The notes below the pieces were generated by a model. The model saw nothing but the letters and a program-made list of their open reading frames with translations. It had not been told where the DNA came from and searched no databases. From Pseudomonadota bacterium (GTDB lineage: Bacteria; Pseudomonadota; Alphaproteobacteria; Rhizobiales; Devosiaceae), in contig JAEWGT010000009.1 of assembly GCA_023388175.1 (NCBI GenBank), positions 372,001 to 436,000 on the forward strand: a DNA stretch of 64,000 nucleotides, read 5' to 3'. Below are positions 56,054 to 64,000 of this stretch, in pieces. Position 1 is the stretch's first letter. The number at the start of each line of letters is the position of its first letter. The translations under genes were made by a program, and so were the position numbers.

Positions 56054-56494
56054 GGGGCTGCCTCGCATTTGATATAAATGCAATGCATTGCCCGCGCGCT
56101 GGCTCCAAAAACCCGGGCCTATGGTCAACAAAGCCTTAACGGCGCACTTATCCCCGCCGCCCCAATTCGCGCCCATACTCGGCCCATCCCTTCGCATGGG
56201 CGGCCTGCAGGCGAACAGTGGCGAAGGGTCCGGCGTGGTGGCGCTTCACCACAGGTTCAGGCATCGGCCGCCCCGCGACGAGCGTTCAAGGGGCGCGGCT
56301 CCCATGCTGTCCCAAAAAGCCGGGTTCCGAGGCGGGCCTGTCTCACACTAACACTATTCAGGGGCAGAGCCGCCTCGGAATGCCGTCCAGCCATCCCCGC
56401 AGCCCGATCAGGCCAGCGGGCGTTTCGGCCTGTTCGTATGCCATCCGCCTTGGAGCGCTACACCTCTAAGTGGAAACAACGCTATGTTCCTTTG
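56054..56494. other. Gene-free interval
   Basis: About 440 bp without a supported gene. Several open frames cross it, but none has a ribosome site or recognisable protein features. It may carry the promoter of the small gene at 55763-56053 near its left edge (TTTATATCAAATGC on the minus strand). Confidence 0.4.
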
Positions 56495-56575
56495 TCATTG
56501 CCGGGCTCGTCCCGGCAATCCAGTCTTCGGAAGGCATGGACCGCCGGGACAGGCCCGGTGGTGACGGTGGAGAGA
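56495..56575. repeat. Intergenic palindromic repeat, copy 1
   Basis: Contains CATTGCCGGG-CTCGT-CCCGGCAAT, a hairpin at 56496-56519, followed about 20 bases later by ACCGCCGGGACAGGCCCGGTGGT, a second hairpin, then GACGGTGG. The same order of elements appears at 57052-57140. It resembles the mobile palindromic intergenic elements common in Hyphomicrobiales. Confidence 0.6.
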
Positions 56576-56583
56576 AATGGGCG

Positions 56584-57054
56584 TCAAATTGAACGTGAAA
56601 CGATCTCACCCCGCCGGGTGACCAAAGCCGTGCGGCCCGCCCCGCCCGGGGGAATATCGAGCGTCACCACCACATTGGCCCGCGCCGCCATTTCGGGCAC
56701 CCGCGCCGCCCATTCCACCAGCACAATGGCACTCTCGTCGTCGAGCAGACCCAGTTCGTCCACTTCCGAAGCGTCGCTCAATCGATAAAGATCGGCATGC
56801 AGCACGGCGCCGCGCCCCGTCTCATAGGGCTGGACGATGGCAAAGGTGGGGGAGGGGACTTCGAGCGCCGGATCATCGGCCAGCGCCCTGATGATCGCCC
56901 GCGCCAGGGCCGTCTTGCCCGCGCCCAGATCCCCCTCGAGGCTGACAATATCCCCGCCCTGCAGATCCGCGGCAAGCTGGGCCCCGAAAGCGGTCGTCGC
57001 ATCGTCGTCGGGGAGGAAGGTCTTAAAGGGTTCGGCCAAATTCGCCTCCGTCAT
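56584..57054 (-). CDS. tsaE: tRNA threonylcarbamoyladenosine biosynthesis ATPase TsaE
   Basis: 156 residues from ATG 57054. P-loop GDLGAGKTAL at 41-50; SPTFAIVQPYETGRG and HADLYRLSDASEVDELGL are TsaE blocks. It is the ATPase partner of TsaD/TsaB in making t6A37 on tRNAs. It lies downstream of divL on the same strand, a known alphaproteobacterial order. The start codon lies at the edge of a palindromic repeat, so the true start should be checked. Confidence 0.92.
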   Translation of the reverse strand: MTEANLAEPFKTFLPDDDATTAFGAQLAADLQGGDIVSLEGDLGAGKTALARAIIRALADDPALEVPSPTFAIVQPYETGRGAVLHADLYRLSDASEVDELGLLDDESAIVLVEWAARVPEMAARANVVVTLDIPPGGAGRTALVTRRGEIVSRSI

Positions 57055-57140
57055 TGCCCGGCCATCCTCGGGCTTGACCCGGGGACCGGGCAATCAATGC
57101 CGCACTTGGACCACCCGGACAAGCCGGGTGGTGACGATGA
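57052..57140. repeat. Intergenic palindromic repeat, copy 2
   Basis: CATTGCCCGG...CCGGGCAATCAATG and then GGACCACCCGGACAAGCCGGG plus TGGTGACGATGAG repeat the pattern of copy 1 with a longer first hairpin (a CCTCGGGCTTGACCCGGGG insert). It fills the gap between divL and tsaE and reaches the tsaE start codon. Confidence 0.6.
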
Positions 57141-57161
57141 GTGAAGGATTGAGGATGGACG

Positions 57162-59594
57162 CTATTCCGCCACGCCCGCCAGCGCCGAATTGAGCGGCAG
57201 GTTGACGATGATGCGGCTGCCGCGCGGTTCGCGCTTTTCTGCCGAAATGGTCCCGCCATGGAGGTTGACGAAAGTGCGCACGATGGAGAGGGCCAGGCCC
57301 GCGCCGCGCTGGCGGCCGCCGGCCTGCGGTCCGTCGAGCCGGGTCAGGATCGCCGCCTTCATTTCGTCGGTAATGCCCGGCCCCTCATCCTCGATGACAA
57401 AGAGCATGCGCTCGGCCCGGTGCGACACCGACAGCCGGATTTCCCCGCCCGGCGGCGAGAAGCGCGCGGCATTGGAGAGGAGATTGTAGAGCACCTGCAC
57501 GATGCGCGTGCCATCGGCGACGAATTGGGGCAGGTCCGGCTCGATCTCGATGACGAGGTTCGGCGCGTCGCCCGACACTTCGGGAAAGGTCGCGGCAATG
57601 CCGGCGCGGGCCTTGTCGATCAGGCCCGGAATTTCCAGCACTTCGGGATTGAGTTCGGCAATGCCGGCATCGACCGAGGCAAGGTCGAGGATATTGTCGA
57701 TGAGCACGCCCAGCGTCACCGAGGAGGCGCGGATATAGTCGAGATATTCGCGCTGCTGCGCGTTGAGGCTATCGCCCTCGGTGCCCGAGAGCAGGTCGGC
57801 AAAGCCGATAATATTGGTCAGCGGCGAGCGGAATTCATAGGAGACGTTCTCAACGAACGCATCCTTGAGCCCATCGGCGGCCACCAGCGCGTCATTGCGC
57901 TCCTTGAGCACCTTTGAATAGGAGGCGCTTTCGGTGACGTCGAGAAAGGTCATCATCGTCTGCCCGTCCGGCAGGCGGGTAATGGCATAGTCGATCAGGC
58001 GGCCGTCGGAGCGGTTGATGCGGCCGGTGCGGTCGGTGCGGGTGGGGTTGAGATCGATGATGGTGCGCTTGAGATCGCGCCAGATCGTCGCCCCGTCCTC
58101 GGCAATGGCGCGGCCGCTGGCCTCGGCCAGCTGGTCGATATGGGGATTGGTGCCAAGCGTGTTCATCGGCAGCTTCCAGAGCTTGGACAGCTGCGGATTG
58201 GAAAGGGTCAGCCGCCCATTGGTGCCGAACACCGCGACGGCCTCGCTGAGCGCGTTGATGGTCTCGCGCATCACATTGGTGAAACTGCGATTGGTGCTTT
58301 CGAGCTCCAGCCGCTCGGTCAGGTCCTCGAACACATAGATGACCCCGCCCTCGGGGCCGGCCGGCGCCGAAATCACCTTGATGGTGCGCCCATCCGGCAG
58401 GTGCCAGGGCTCGGCCTCGAATGGCTCCTTCCGGCCATAGCTCTCAAGGTGCTTGCTGCGCCAGGTGTGGTAATCCACCTGATTGGGCAGCATGCCTATA
58501 GTGCGCAGCTTGTCGAGAATGGCGCGCTCATCGAGGCCGGTAACGAGGAAGCCGCGGTCGAAATTCCAAAGCTGCCGATAGGCCGCATTGAACTGGACCA
58601 GTTCGCGCCGCGCATTGAAAATGGCGATGGGGGTCGCCAGCGTGTCGATAATGCCCCCGATATGGGCGAGGCCCGTTTCCACCGCCGGGGCCTTCTGTTC
58701 CAGCGGTCGCAGATAGCCGGCGCGCCCACCGGGCAGGTCCACTTCGACCAGCTCGAACCGGCCCCTGCTGCCGAAGTCCAGCGGGCCCGATCCATTGGCT
58801 GCCTTGCCGGCATCGATGATTTCGGCCGGGGCGGTTTCGGTGCAGGTCCGCTCGAGCGACCTGGCCAGCGCGCAATAGGGGCCATTGGCATAGACGAGCT
58901 TGCCGTCCCCGTCGCGCATGAAGGCGGGCTTGCTCAATTGGCTGAGCAGGGCGCGGGCGCTCTGCCAGTCGCCATAGGCCGTTTCCGCCGCATTGTCAGC
59001 CATCAGCGCCTTTTCGTCGTCCGGCTGGCTGAAGGCCGGGCGCAGGCGCATCGCCGCGCCGCCGCCCATGGCCCAGCCGGTGGCGCGCACCAGCTTGCCT
59101 TCCGCGGTCTTGATGCTGGTGGCAAAGCCGCGTCCCTGCAGCCGCAGCTCGTCCAGCATGCTGCCCAGCCGGTTGGCTTCGGCTGCGCCCAGCCATGAAT
59201 GCAGGTTCAGCACGCTTTGCGGCTGGCGGCCCGGCGGCAACACGGCGCTGGCCTGTCCCAGAATGCGGGCCCCTTCGTGCCCGCTCCACAGAATGGTCAG
59301 TTCGCTGCTGCCGGAAACCAGGTTTTCATATTCATCGACCAGCGCCCTGAGGTCGGCGATCTGTTCGGCGGCCCGCCGGCGCGCGGCGCGGCTGTCGGCC
59401 AGCATGTGGCGGATCACGGCCATGGAAATCAGCGCAAAACTGCCGGCGCCGATGGCAACGGCGAGCGGCGCAATTCCGCCCAGACTTGCCGGAACAAAGC
59501 CCTGGGCCAGCGCGGGGGCTGCCATGATCAGGGACAGGGGGGCGGATGCAAGCACCGCGAATCCCGATTGTTTCCGGAGCCGAACCGGCGCCAT
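57162..59594 (-). CDS. divL: DivL-like PAS sensor pseudokinase (Tyr in place of phosphoacceptor His)
   Basis: 810 residues from ATG 59594 (AGAGG upstream). Two N-terminal membrane segments lead to a helical linker and PAS-like domains (ETGLAHIGGIIDTLATPIAIFNARRELVQFN; INALSEAVAVFGTNGRLTLSN). The dimerisation helix reads ENVSYEFRSPLTNIIGFADLL: Y586 occupies the usual histidine position, the hallmark of DivL. The ATPase boxes remain (VLYNLLSNAARF; EDEGPGI; GAGLALSIV). In Caulobacter DivL controls CckA and so CtrA and the cell cycle; the same is inferred here. Confidence 0.88.
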   Translation of the reverse strand: MAPVRLRKQSGFAVLASAPLSLIMAAPALAQGFVPASLGGIAPLAVAIGAGSFALISMAVIRHMLADSRAARRRAAEQIADLRALVDEYENLVSGSSELTILWSGHEGARILGQASAVLPPGRQPQSVLNLHSWLGAAEANRLGSMLDELRLQGRGFATSIKTAEGKLVRATGWAMGGGAAMRLRPAFSQPDDEKALMADNAAETAYGDWQSARALLSQLSKPAFMRDGDGKLVYANGPYCALARSLERTCTETAPAEIIDAGKAANGSGPLDFGSRGRFELVEVDLPGGRAGYLRPLEQKAPAVETGLAHIGGIIDTLATPIAIFNARRELVQFNAAYRQLWNFDRGFLVTGLDERAILDKLRTIGMLPNQVDYHTWRSKHLESYGRKEPFEAEPWHLPDGRTIKVISAPAGPEGGVIYVFEDLTERLELESTNRSFTNVMRETINALSEAVAVFGTNGRLTLSNPQLSKLWKLPMNTLGTNPHIDQLAEASGRAIAEDGATIWRDLKRTIIDLNPTRTDRTGRINRSDGRLIDYAITRLPDGQTMMTFLDVTESASYSKVLKERNDALVAADGLKDAFVENVSYEFRSPLTNIIGFADLLSGTEGDSLNAQQREYLDYIRASSVTLGVLIDNILDLASVDAGIAELNPEVLEIPGLIDKARAGIAATFPEVSGDAPNLVIEIEPDLPQFVADGTRIVQVLYNLLSNAARFSPPGGEIRLSVSHRAERMLFVIEDEGPGITDEMKAAILTRLDGPQAGGRQRGAGLALSIVRTFVNLHGGTISAEKREPRGSRIIVNLPLNSALAGVAE

Positions 59595-59839
59595 GCTGCC
59601 CTCTTTCATTTGCCTGTTATGTCTGCCAATCCGGCGATAGCCGGTACGCCACTTGAGGAAGGCAGCGCGACGCGGAATGCGACCCATTCCGTCTGCCTTC
59701 AAACGGCCCGCATGTCCCGTGCGACCCGAATCACCAAACCATAGCGGGCGGGCGAATCGGGCAAAAGAGTCTTCATGGCTGTGCGTTGCGGGCAAAGCGG
59801 CAGGAAAGCACTTGACCTGGGAACGAAACAGAAACCTTT
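59595..59839. other. Interval between ahcY and divL
   Basis: Gene-free; it should hold the divL promoter. I see no clear -35/-10 pair and no repeat. The divL frame stays open upstream to 59795 but without a better start. Confidence 0.35.
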
Positions 59840-59875
59840 AAAAAGTGTAAAAGCCCGGTGCGGAGACCGGGCTTT
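59840..59875 (-). terminator. Rho-independent terminator of ahcY
   Basis: Read on the minus strand: AAAGCCCGGT, CTCCGC loop, ACCGGGCTTT (59866-59875 with 59850-59859), a perfect 10-base stem followed by TTACACTTTTT. It lies 30 bases past the ahcY stop. Confidence 0.9.
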
Positions 59876-59905
59876 CAGCAGATTTCTTTTTGGGTAGGCT
59901 TCGCC

Positions 59906-61309
59906 TCAGTAGCGGTATTCGCTCGACTTGAACGGACCATCGACGGTGACGCCGATATAATCGGCCTGGCCCTGGGTCAGCTTGGTCAGCTTGGCCCCCA
60001 GCTTTGCCAGATGCAGTTCGGCGACCTTTTCGTCGAGATGCTTGGGCAGGACGTGCACCTTCTTTTCCAGGTTCTCGCCATTGGTCCACAGTTCGATCTG
60101 CGCCAGCGTCTGGTTGGCAAAGGATGCGGACATGACGAAGCTCGGGTGGCCGGTGGCATTGCCCAGGTTCACCAGGCGCCCTTCGGACAACAGGATCAGG
60201 CGCTTGCCATTGGGCTGCTCGATCAGGTCCACCTGCGGCTTCACATTGGTCCACTTGAAATTACGCAGGCCCAGCACGTCGATCTCGTTGTCGAAATGGC
60301 CGATATTGCAGACAATGGCCATGTCCTTGAGATTGCGCATATCGTCGACCATCAGCACATCCTTGTTGCCGGTGGCGGTCACAACGATGTCGGCGCGGTG
60401 GGCGGCGTCTTCGAGGGTCACGACCTCAAAGCCTTCCATGGCGGCCTGCAGGGCGCAGATCGGGTCGACTTCGGTGACCAGCACGCGGGCGCCGGCGCCG
60501 CGCAGGGATTCAGCCGAGCCCTTGCCCACATCGCCATAGCCGCAAACGATGGCGACCTTGCCGGCCAGCATCACGTCGGTGCCGCGACGGATGGCGTCGA
60601 CCAGCGATTCACGCGTGCCGTATTTGTTGTCGAACTTGGACTTGGTGACCGAGTCATTGACGTTGATGGCCGGGAAGGGCAGCTCACCCTTGGCGTGCAG
60701 CTGGTAGAGGCGCATCACGCCCGTGGTTGTTTCTTCCGACACGCCGCGGATGGCGTCGCGGATTTTCGAGAAGAAGCCGGGCGTGGAGGCCAGGCGCTTC
60801 TTGATGGTGGCGAAGAAGATTTCCTCTTCCTCATTGCCCGGCTTGTCGAGAATGGACGCGTCCTTCTCGGCCTTGGCGCCATTGAGGATATACATGGTGG
60901 CGTCGCCGCCATCGTCGAGGATCATGTTGGGGGTGAGGCCATTGCCCCAGTCCATCATCCGGTCGGTAAAGGCCCAGTACTCTTCCAGCGTCTCGCCCTT
61001 GTGGGCAAAGACGGGGATGCCGGCGGCGGCGATGGCGGCAGCGGCGTGGTCCTGCGTCGAGAAGATATTGCACGAGACCCAGCGCACGTCCGCCCCGAGC
61101 GCCACCAGCGTCTCGATCAGCACGGCGGTCTGGATGGTCATGTGCAGCGAACCGGCAATGCGCGCGCCCTTGAGCGGCTGGCTGGCGGCATATTCCTCGC
61201 GGATGGCCATCAGGCCCGGCATCTCGATTTCGGCAATGGAGATTTCCTTGCGGCCGAACTCGGCCAGGGAAATATCTTTGACCGCGTAGTCGGTCGGGCT
61301 CTTGGTCAT
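59906..61309 (-). CDS. ahcY: S-adenosyl-L-homocysteine hydrolase
   Basis: 467 residues from ATG 61309 (GGGAG upstream). It splits S-adenosylhomocysteine into homocysteine and adenosine, keeping methylation reactions running. Visible: DVRWVSCNIFSTQDHAAAA substrate region, NAD-binding CGYGDVGKGSAESLRG, and the C-terminal SSEYRY that completes the neighbouring NAD site. Length and motifs are standard. A palindromic operator candidate lies upstream. Confidence 0.98.
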   Translation of the reverse strand: MTKSPTDYAVKDISLAEFGRKEISIAEIEMPGLMAIREEYAASQPLKGARIAGSLHMTIQTAVLIETLVALGADVRWVSCNIFSTQDHAAAAIAAAGIPVFAHKGETLEEYWAFTDRMMDWGNGLTPNMILDDGGDATMYILNGAKAEKDASILDKPGNEEEEIFFATIKKRLASTPGFFSKIRDAIRGVSEETTTGVMRLYQLHAKGELPFPAINVNDSVTKSKFDNKYGTRESLVDAIRRGTDVMLAGKVAIVCGYGDVGKGSAESLRGAGARVLVTEVDPICALQAAMEGFEVVTLEDAAHRADIVVTATGNKDVLMVDDMRNLKDMAIVCNIGHFDNEIDVLGLRNFKWTNVKPQVDLIEQPNGKRLILLSEGRLVNLGNATGHPSFVMSASFANQTLAQIELWTNGENLEKKVHVLPKHLDEKVAELHLAKLGAKLTKLTQGQADYIGVTVDGPFKSSEYRY

Positions 61310-61376
61310 CTGCGGCTCCCAAAGGATTTTGTCTTGCCCCTCCTATACGGGAGCAAGCCGTACCAATCAATGAAGG

Positions 61377-61396
61377 ATATAAAGGATTGTTTATAT
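61377..61396 (-). promoter_or_regulatory. Palindromic operator upstream of ahcY (SahR-type candidate)
   Basis: ATATAAA-GGATTG-TTTATAT is a perfect 7-6-7 inverted repeat 68 bases before the ahcY start. In alphaproteobacteria ahcY is reported to be controlled by SahR, an ArsR-type regulator that senses S-adenosylhomocysteine. The AT-rich palindrome fits such a site, but I am not certain of the exact SahR consensus for this group. Confidence 0.5.
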
Positions 61397-61401
61397 GGCC
61401 T

Positions 61402-61914
61402 TTACGCGCGATAGACCCGGCCTTGCCGGCGCCGCCGGAACGGCATGGCGCAGAACCGCACGAGGCCGGACAGGATCAGATAGCCCAACATGAAGCCGGC
61501 CCCGGCATAAAGCACGCCTTCCACCGTCACCGGCATGGCGGGCCGGTAATTGTCCAGTGTCCGCCGTCCTACATCGCTGTCGAGATAGGCGGGCAGCGAT
61601 TGCAGCCGTTCGAGCGGCCCGGCGCCCTCGATCTGCGCCAGCGTTGCGCGCAATTGCTCATAGCGCGTGAAGGTGCGCGCCATGCTGTCGCCGCGCCCGG
61701 CCAGAAAATCGTCGCTTGAAACCGTGTAGCGGTCCAGCGCCGCCTGCCGGTCCATATTGCTTGCCGCTGCAGCGCGGTCGAAATCCTCGGTGATGACGCG
61801 CAATTCGTCCACCGCCCCGCCCAGGCGCTGGGTATATTGCTGCGCATATTCAGGAAACTGGCTGAGGCTTGCCGCCAGGGCCACCCCGCCCACACCCGCA
61901 ATCAACCGCCGCAT
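61402..61914 (-). CDS. DUF2937 family membrane protein
   Basis: 170 residues from ATG 61914. An N-terminal hydrophobic segment (LIAGVGGVALAASLSQFPEYAQQYTQRLGGAVDEL), a helical middle, and a second segment near the C-terminus (VLYAGAGFMLGYLILSGLV) with a basic tail. The pattern SQFPEYAQQYTQRLGGA is the DUF2937 signature. Function unknown; it may sit across or on the inner membrane. Confidence 0.75.
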   Translation of the reverse strand: MRRLIAGVGGVALAASLSQFPEYAQQYTQRLGGAVDELRVITEDFDRAAAASNMDRQAALDRYTVSSDDFLAGRGDSMARTFTRYEQLRATLAQIEGAGPLERLQSLPAYLDSDVGRRTLDNYRPAMPVTVEGVLYAGAGFMLGYLILSGLVRFCAMPFRRRRQGRVYRA

Positions 61915-61972
61915 CACACCGCTCTCCCTCGTCACATCGCCCAGTATGCCCGGGTCAAACGGCAAGAAAAAG

Positions 61973-62506
61973 TCACGGGTTCCAGGGCGTCTTGCGCGCC
62001 GGTCCACCCATGCCCAGCACGATGGCATCGATGAAGGCAGTCTTGTGCCGCGAGTAAGCGTTGCGGTCGTCGTGAAAGCGGAGCGCCAGATCGCGCTTCA
62101 GCGTCTCATATTCGATCCGTACTGCCGAATCTGCCCGCAGGCGGTCGCGGAAGATCAGATGCCGGCGCACTTCCTCGGCATCGCTATGCACATGCACATG
62201 ATGGGTTCTTGTGCCGTCCGGCAGGCGCTTGATCAGCACCAGCCGGTTCGGGTCGATATAATTGGGCACATTGCCATAGCCCAGCGCTTCAATCGCCGGA
62301 ATGGCGGCTTCGGCGCGCGCCCGGTCCAGCACATGAATGAGGATGTCGATGACCGGCTTGGCGGCAAGGCCCGGAATGGCGGTAGAGCCGATATGCTCTA
62401 TGGCCAGGGGCGGCTCGTCGAAACACGCGAGGAGGGCGGGGCGTTCGGCGGCGAAGGATATGGCCCAGTCGGGATCATATGGGCTGAGCGCGACTGCCTC
62501 GCTCAC
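61973..62506 (-). CDS. GrpB-family (UPF0157) nucleotidyltransferase-fold protein
   Basis: 177 residues. IEHIGSTAIPGLAAKPVIDILIHV is the GrpB/MNT-like core, and DGTRTHHVHVHSDAEEVRRHLIFRDRLR the second family block. Function in bacteria is not well defined. Its first four bases overlap the HPr gene end, so it is read with the PTS genes. Confidence 0.85.
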   Translation of the reverse strand: MSEAVALSPYDPDWAISFAAERPALLACFDEPPLAIEHIGSTAIPGLAAKPVIDILIHVLDRARAEAAIPAIEALGYGNVPNYIDPNRLVLIKRLPDGTRTHHVHVHSDAEEVRRHLIFRDRLRADSAVRIEYETLKRDLALRFHDDRNAYSRHKTAFIDAIVLGMGGPARKTPWNP

Positions 62507-62802
62507 GCTTCGGCGCCGTCCACATCCTCATCGAACCCGTTATTGACCAGTTCGGTAATGGCTTCCAGGGCCTCGCGGGCCTGCTTGCCGCTGGCTTGGA
62601 CCAATATGGTGGAGCCCGGTCCTGCGCCCAGCATCATCAGACCCATGATGGAATTGCCGGCCACCGCGGTACCGTCCTTGACCACGTTGATATTGGCGTC
62701 AAAACATTCGGCTGTCCGCACGAAGCGCGCCGAGGCGCGGGCATGCAGCCCCTTGCGATTGACGATGGTCAATTGCTGGGCCAGGGCCCTGCTTGCGTCC
62801 AT
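62503..62802 (-). CDS. ptsH: HPr/NPr phosphocarrier protein
   Basis: 99 residues. H20 in VNRKGLHARASARF is the phosphocarrier histidine, and S51 in AGNSIMGLMML the regulatory serine for HPr kinase. It is 3 bases after the EIIA gene. In Hyphomicrobiales such PTS proteins serve regulation rather than sugar transport; no EIIB/EIIC genes are nearby. Confidence 0.94.
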   Translation of the reverse strand: MDASRALAQQLTIVNRKGLHARASARFVRTAECFDANINVVKDGTAVAGNSIMGLMMLGAGPGSTILVQASGKQAREALEAITELVNNGFDEDVDGAEA

Positions 62803-62805
62803 TTA

Positions 62806-63207
62806 TCAGGCTCCGCCCAGCACGGCATTGGCCACGGTGATATATTTCTTGCCCGCTTCCTGGGCGATATGCACCGCTTCTTCCATGCTCATCTCGCCGC
62901 GCACGCGGCCCAGTTTCACCAGCATGGGCAGGTTGACCCCGGCGATCACTTCCACCTTGCGGTTCTGCATCACCGAAATGGCGAGGTTGGACGGGGTGCC
63001 GCCGAACATGTCGGTGAGGATGATGACGCCCGATCCCGAATCCGCCCGGTCGATGGCTTTCAGAATATCCTCGCGCCGCGTTTCCGCATTGTCTTCCGGG
63101 CCGATGGCAATGGCCTCGATATAGTCCTGCGGACCCACCACATGTTCCATGGCGAGCTTGAACTCGTCGGCGAGCGCGCCATGGGTCACCAGAACCAAAC
63201 CGATCAT
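62806..63207 (-). CDS. PTS EIIA component, mannose family (regulatory)
   Basis: 133 residues from ATG 63207. H9 in GLVLVTHGALADEF is the phosphorylation site; GVIILTDMFGGTPSNLA is the EIIA-Man core. It accepts phosphate from HPr. Without a membrane EII complex nearby it is probably a sensor of the phosphorylation state. The longer upstream frame is not conserved. Confidence 0.92.
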   Translation of the reverse strand: MIGLVLVTHGALADEFKLAMEHVVGPQDYIEAIAIGPEDNAETRREDILKAIDRADSGSGVIILTDMFGGTPSNLAISVMQNRKVEVIAGVNLPMLVKLGRVRGEMSMEEAVHIAQEAGKKYITVANAVLGGA

Positions 63208-63340
63208 GTACAATCCCCAGACGATCGCCGCACCGGGCCGCGCTCGCTTTTGATCCCCAAGCAGAACCCGCCGCCGGGTGCCGGCAGGTAACAGGGGCAC
63301 AGTCTTGTCCCCAAGGTGCGGCGTTGCAAGGGATAAATTG

Positions 63341-63808
63341 TCACGTTGATGTGGGTTGAAGGCTTGCACGCACAGCTTCGACCACTAGCAATTCCTGATG
63401 GCCCAGACTCACCACGCCGGCCTGTGGCACCGGCGCGCGTGGCAATATATGGCCCAGAATCTCGGTCTGCAGCTCTTCTTCCTCGACCAGCCGCATCAGT
63501 TCGGGCACCAGATCGATGACAAGGTCCAGCCTGGCGCGATCCTGATGTGGCCGCGAAACAATGCCCCTGCCGCGCAATTCGATCAGCCCGGCCAGGCGGG
63601 GCGGCGCCAGCATGGTCAGCGATTCGCCGTCGTCCTCAATGTCGACGCGGTCGTCGGCGACGAGAAAGGCAGCCTGTCCCCGTCCCTCCCATCGGTCAAG
63701 GAGGGCCATGGACAATACTGACTTTCCGGCGCCCGAAGGGCCGCGCAGCAATATTCCGGTTTCACCCAGGACGAGGCCCGTCCCGTGCACGTTTTGGGGC
63801 TTGCTCAT
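63341..63808 (-). CDS. hprK: HPr kinase/phosphorylase (short alphaproteobacterial form)
   Basis: 155 residues from ATG 63808. Walker A GPSGAGKS at 23-30, then LVADDRVDI and the ELRGRGI signature. It lacks the N-terminal half of Firmicute HprK, as usual in this class. It phosphorylates the HPr serine. It starts 11 bases after the chvG stop, forming the known chvG-hprK-PTS chain. Confidence 0.93.
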   Translation of the reverse strand: MSKPQNVHGTGLVLGETGILLRGPSGAGKSVLSMALLDRWEGRGQAAFLVADDRVDIEDDGESLTMLAPPRLAGLIELRGRGIVSRPHQDRARLDLVIDLVPELMRLVEEEELQTEILGHILPRAPVPQAGVVSLGHQELLVVEAVRASLQPTST

Positions 63809-63818
63809 GACGGCGAGT

Positions 63819-64000
63819 CTATTTGCGCGCCCGCGGCAATACAATTGTAAAAACCGCGCCGGAAGCATCGGTCCGATTGTCAGCCCTTATCGTGCCTTTA
63901 TGCGCGTCCACGATTTGTTTGGAGATCGACAGGCCCAGGCCCGAATGATTGCCAAAGCCCTCGTTTTCCGGCCGGTCGGTATAGAAGCGCTGGAATATCT
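63819..64000 (-). CDS. chvG: Sensor histidine kinase ChvG (C-terminus only)
   Basis: The last 59 codons lie in the window; the gene continues beyond the right edge. The translation shows the end of the HATPase domain: FQRFYTDRPENEGFGNHSG, LGLSISKQIVDAHKG (G2 box), and a stop at 63821-63819. ChvG with ChvI governs acid and envelope responses in this order. The identity rests on family fit and the hprK neighbour. Confidence 0.82.
   Translation of the reverse strand, partial: IFQRFYTDRPENEGFGNHSGLGLSISKQIVDAHKGTIRADNRTDASGAVFTIVLPRARK

Noticed and set aside
56078..56788. Plus-strand open frame of 236 codons over the gap and tsaE
   Set aside because: It runs through both palindromic repeats and antisense to tsaE, is Arg/Ser/Ala-rich, and has no ribosome site.
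61310..61400. SAM- or SAH-responsive riboswitch in front of ahcY
   Set aside because: I could not find the conserved core or pseudoknot elements of those classes; the palindrome fits a protein operator better.

Overview
This 64 kb window is high-GC chromosomal DNA from an alphaproteobacterium of the order Hyphomicrobiales, most likely Devosiaceae (Devosia or Pelagibacterium). The order is suggested by the chvG-hprK-EIIA-HPr-ahcY block, a DivL homologue beside tsaE, and trxB followed by an LsrB/VtlR-type LysR gene. The family is inferred from gene content and was not tested by any search.

Layout. 1-9629: start of a divergent ectR, then ectABC-ectD-ask for ectoine and 5-hydroxyectoine synthesis, running into an ehuBCDA importer and an MFS carrier. 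9728-17287: a LacI-controlled unit with a GH32/GH68-like beta-propeller hydrolase, a class C beta-lactamase-fold hydrolase and a CUT1-type sugar ABC importer; two near-identical palindromes mark the two promoters. 17582-33498: a catabolic island with two large PIG-L (LmbE) deacetylases, a ROK regulator, a DMT permease, a sarcosine-oxidase-family flavoprotein, a second CUT1 importer, an argininosuccinate-lyase-superfamily enzyme between the permease and ATPase genes, a PfkB kinase and a NagB-type deaminase. An 18-bp element occurs at both control regions of this island. My reading is that it imports and dismantles an N-acylated amino-sugar conjugate down to a hexosamine phosphate. This is the best candidate for an undescribed system.

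33584-45463: housekeeping and envelope genes (exported hypothetical protein, flippase, CelD-type acetyltransferase, threonine aldolase, TPR methyltransferase, cold shock protein, aldose dehydrogenase, greA, trxB, LysR, SulP carrier). 45735-49271: an arsenic operon (arsR, arsC, acr3, MFS) containing remnants of an LMW-phosphatase arsC and probably of arsH, both with their middles missing. 49509-56053: tRNA-Arg(CCG), a lytic transglycosylase, a single-domain response regulator, polA, and an AT-rich membrane alpha/beta-hydrolase gene that looks foreign. 56495-64000: palindromic repeats around tsaE, divL with Tyr at the phosphoacceptor position, ahcY with a 7-6-7 operator candidate, a DUF2937 gene, grpB-like, and the regulatory PTS genes ptsH, EIIA-Man and hprK next to the end of chvG.

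I saw no rRNA, CRISPR array, transposase, integrase or phage structural gene.
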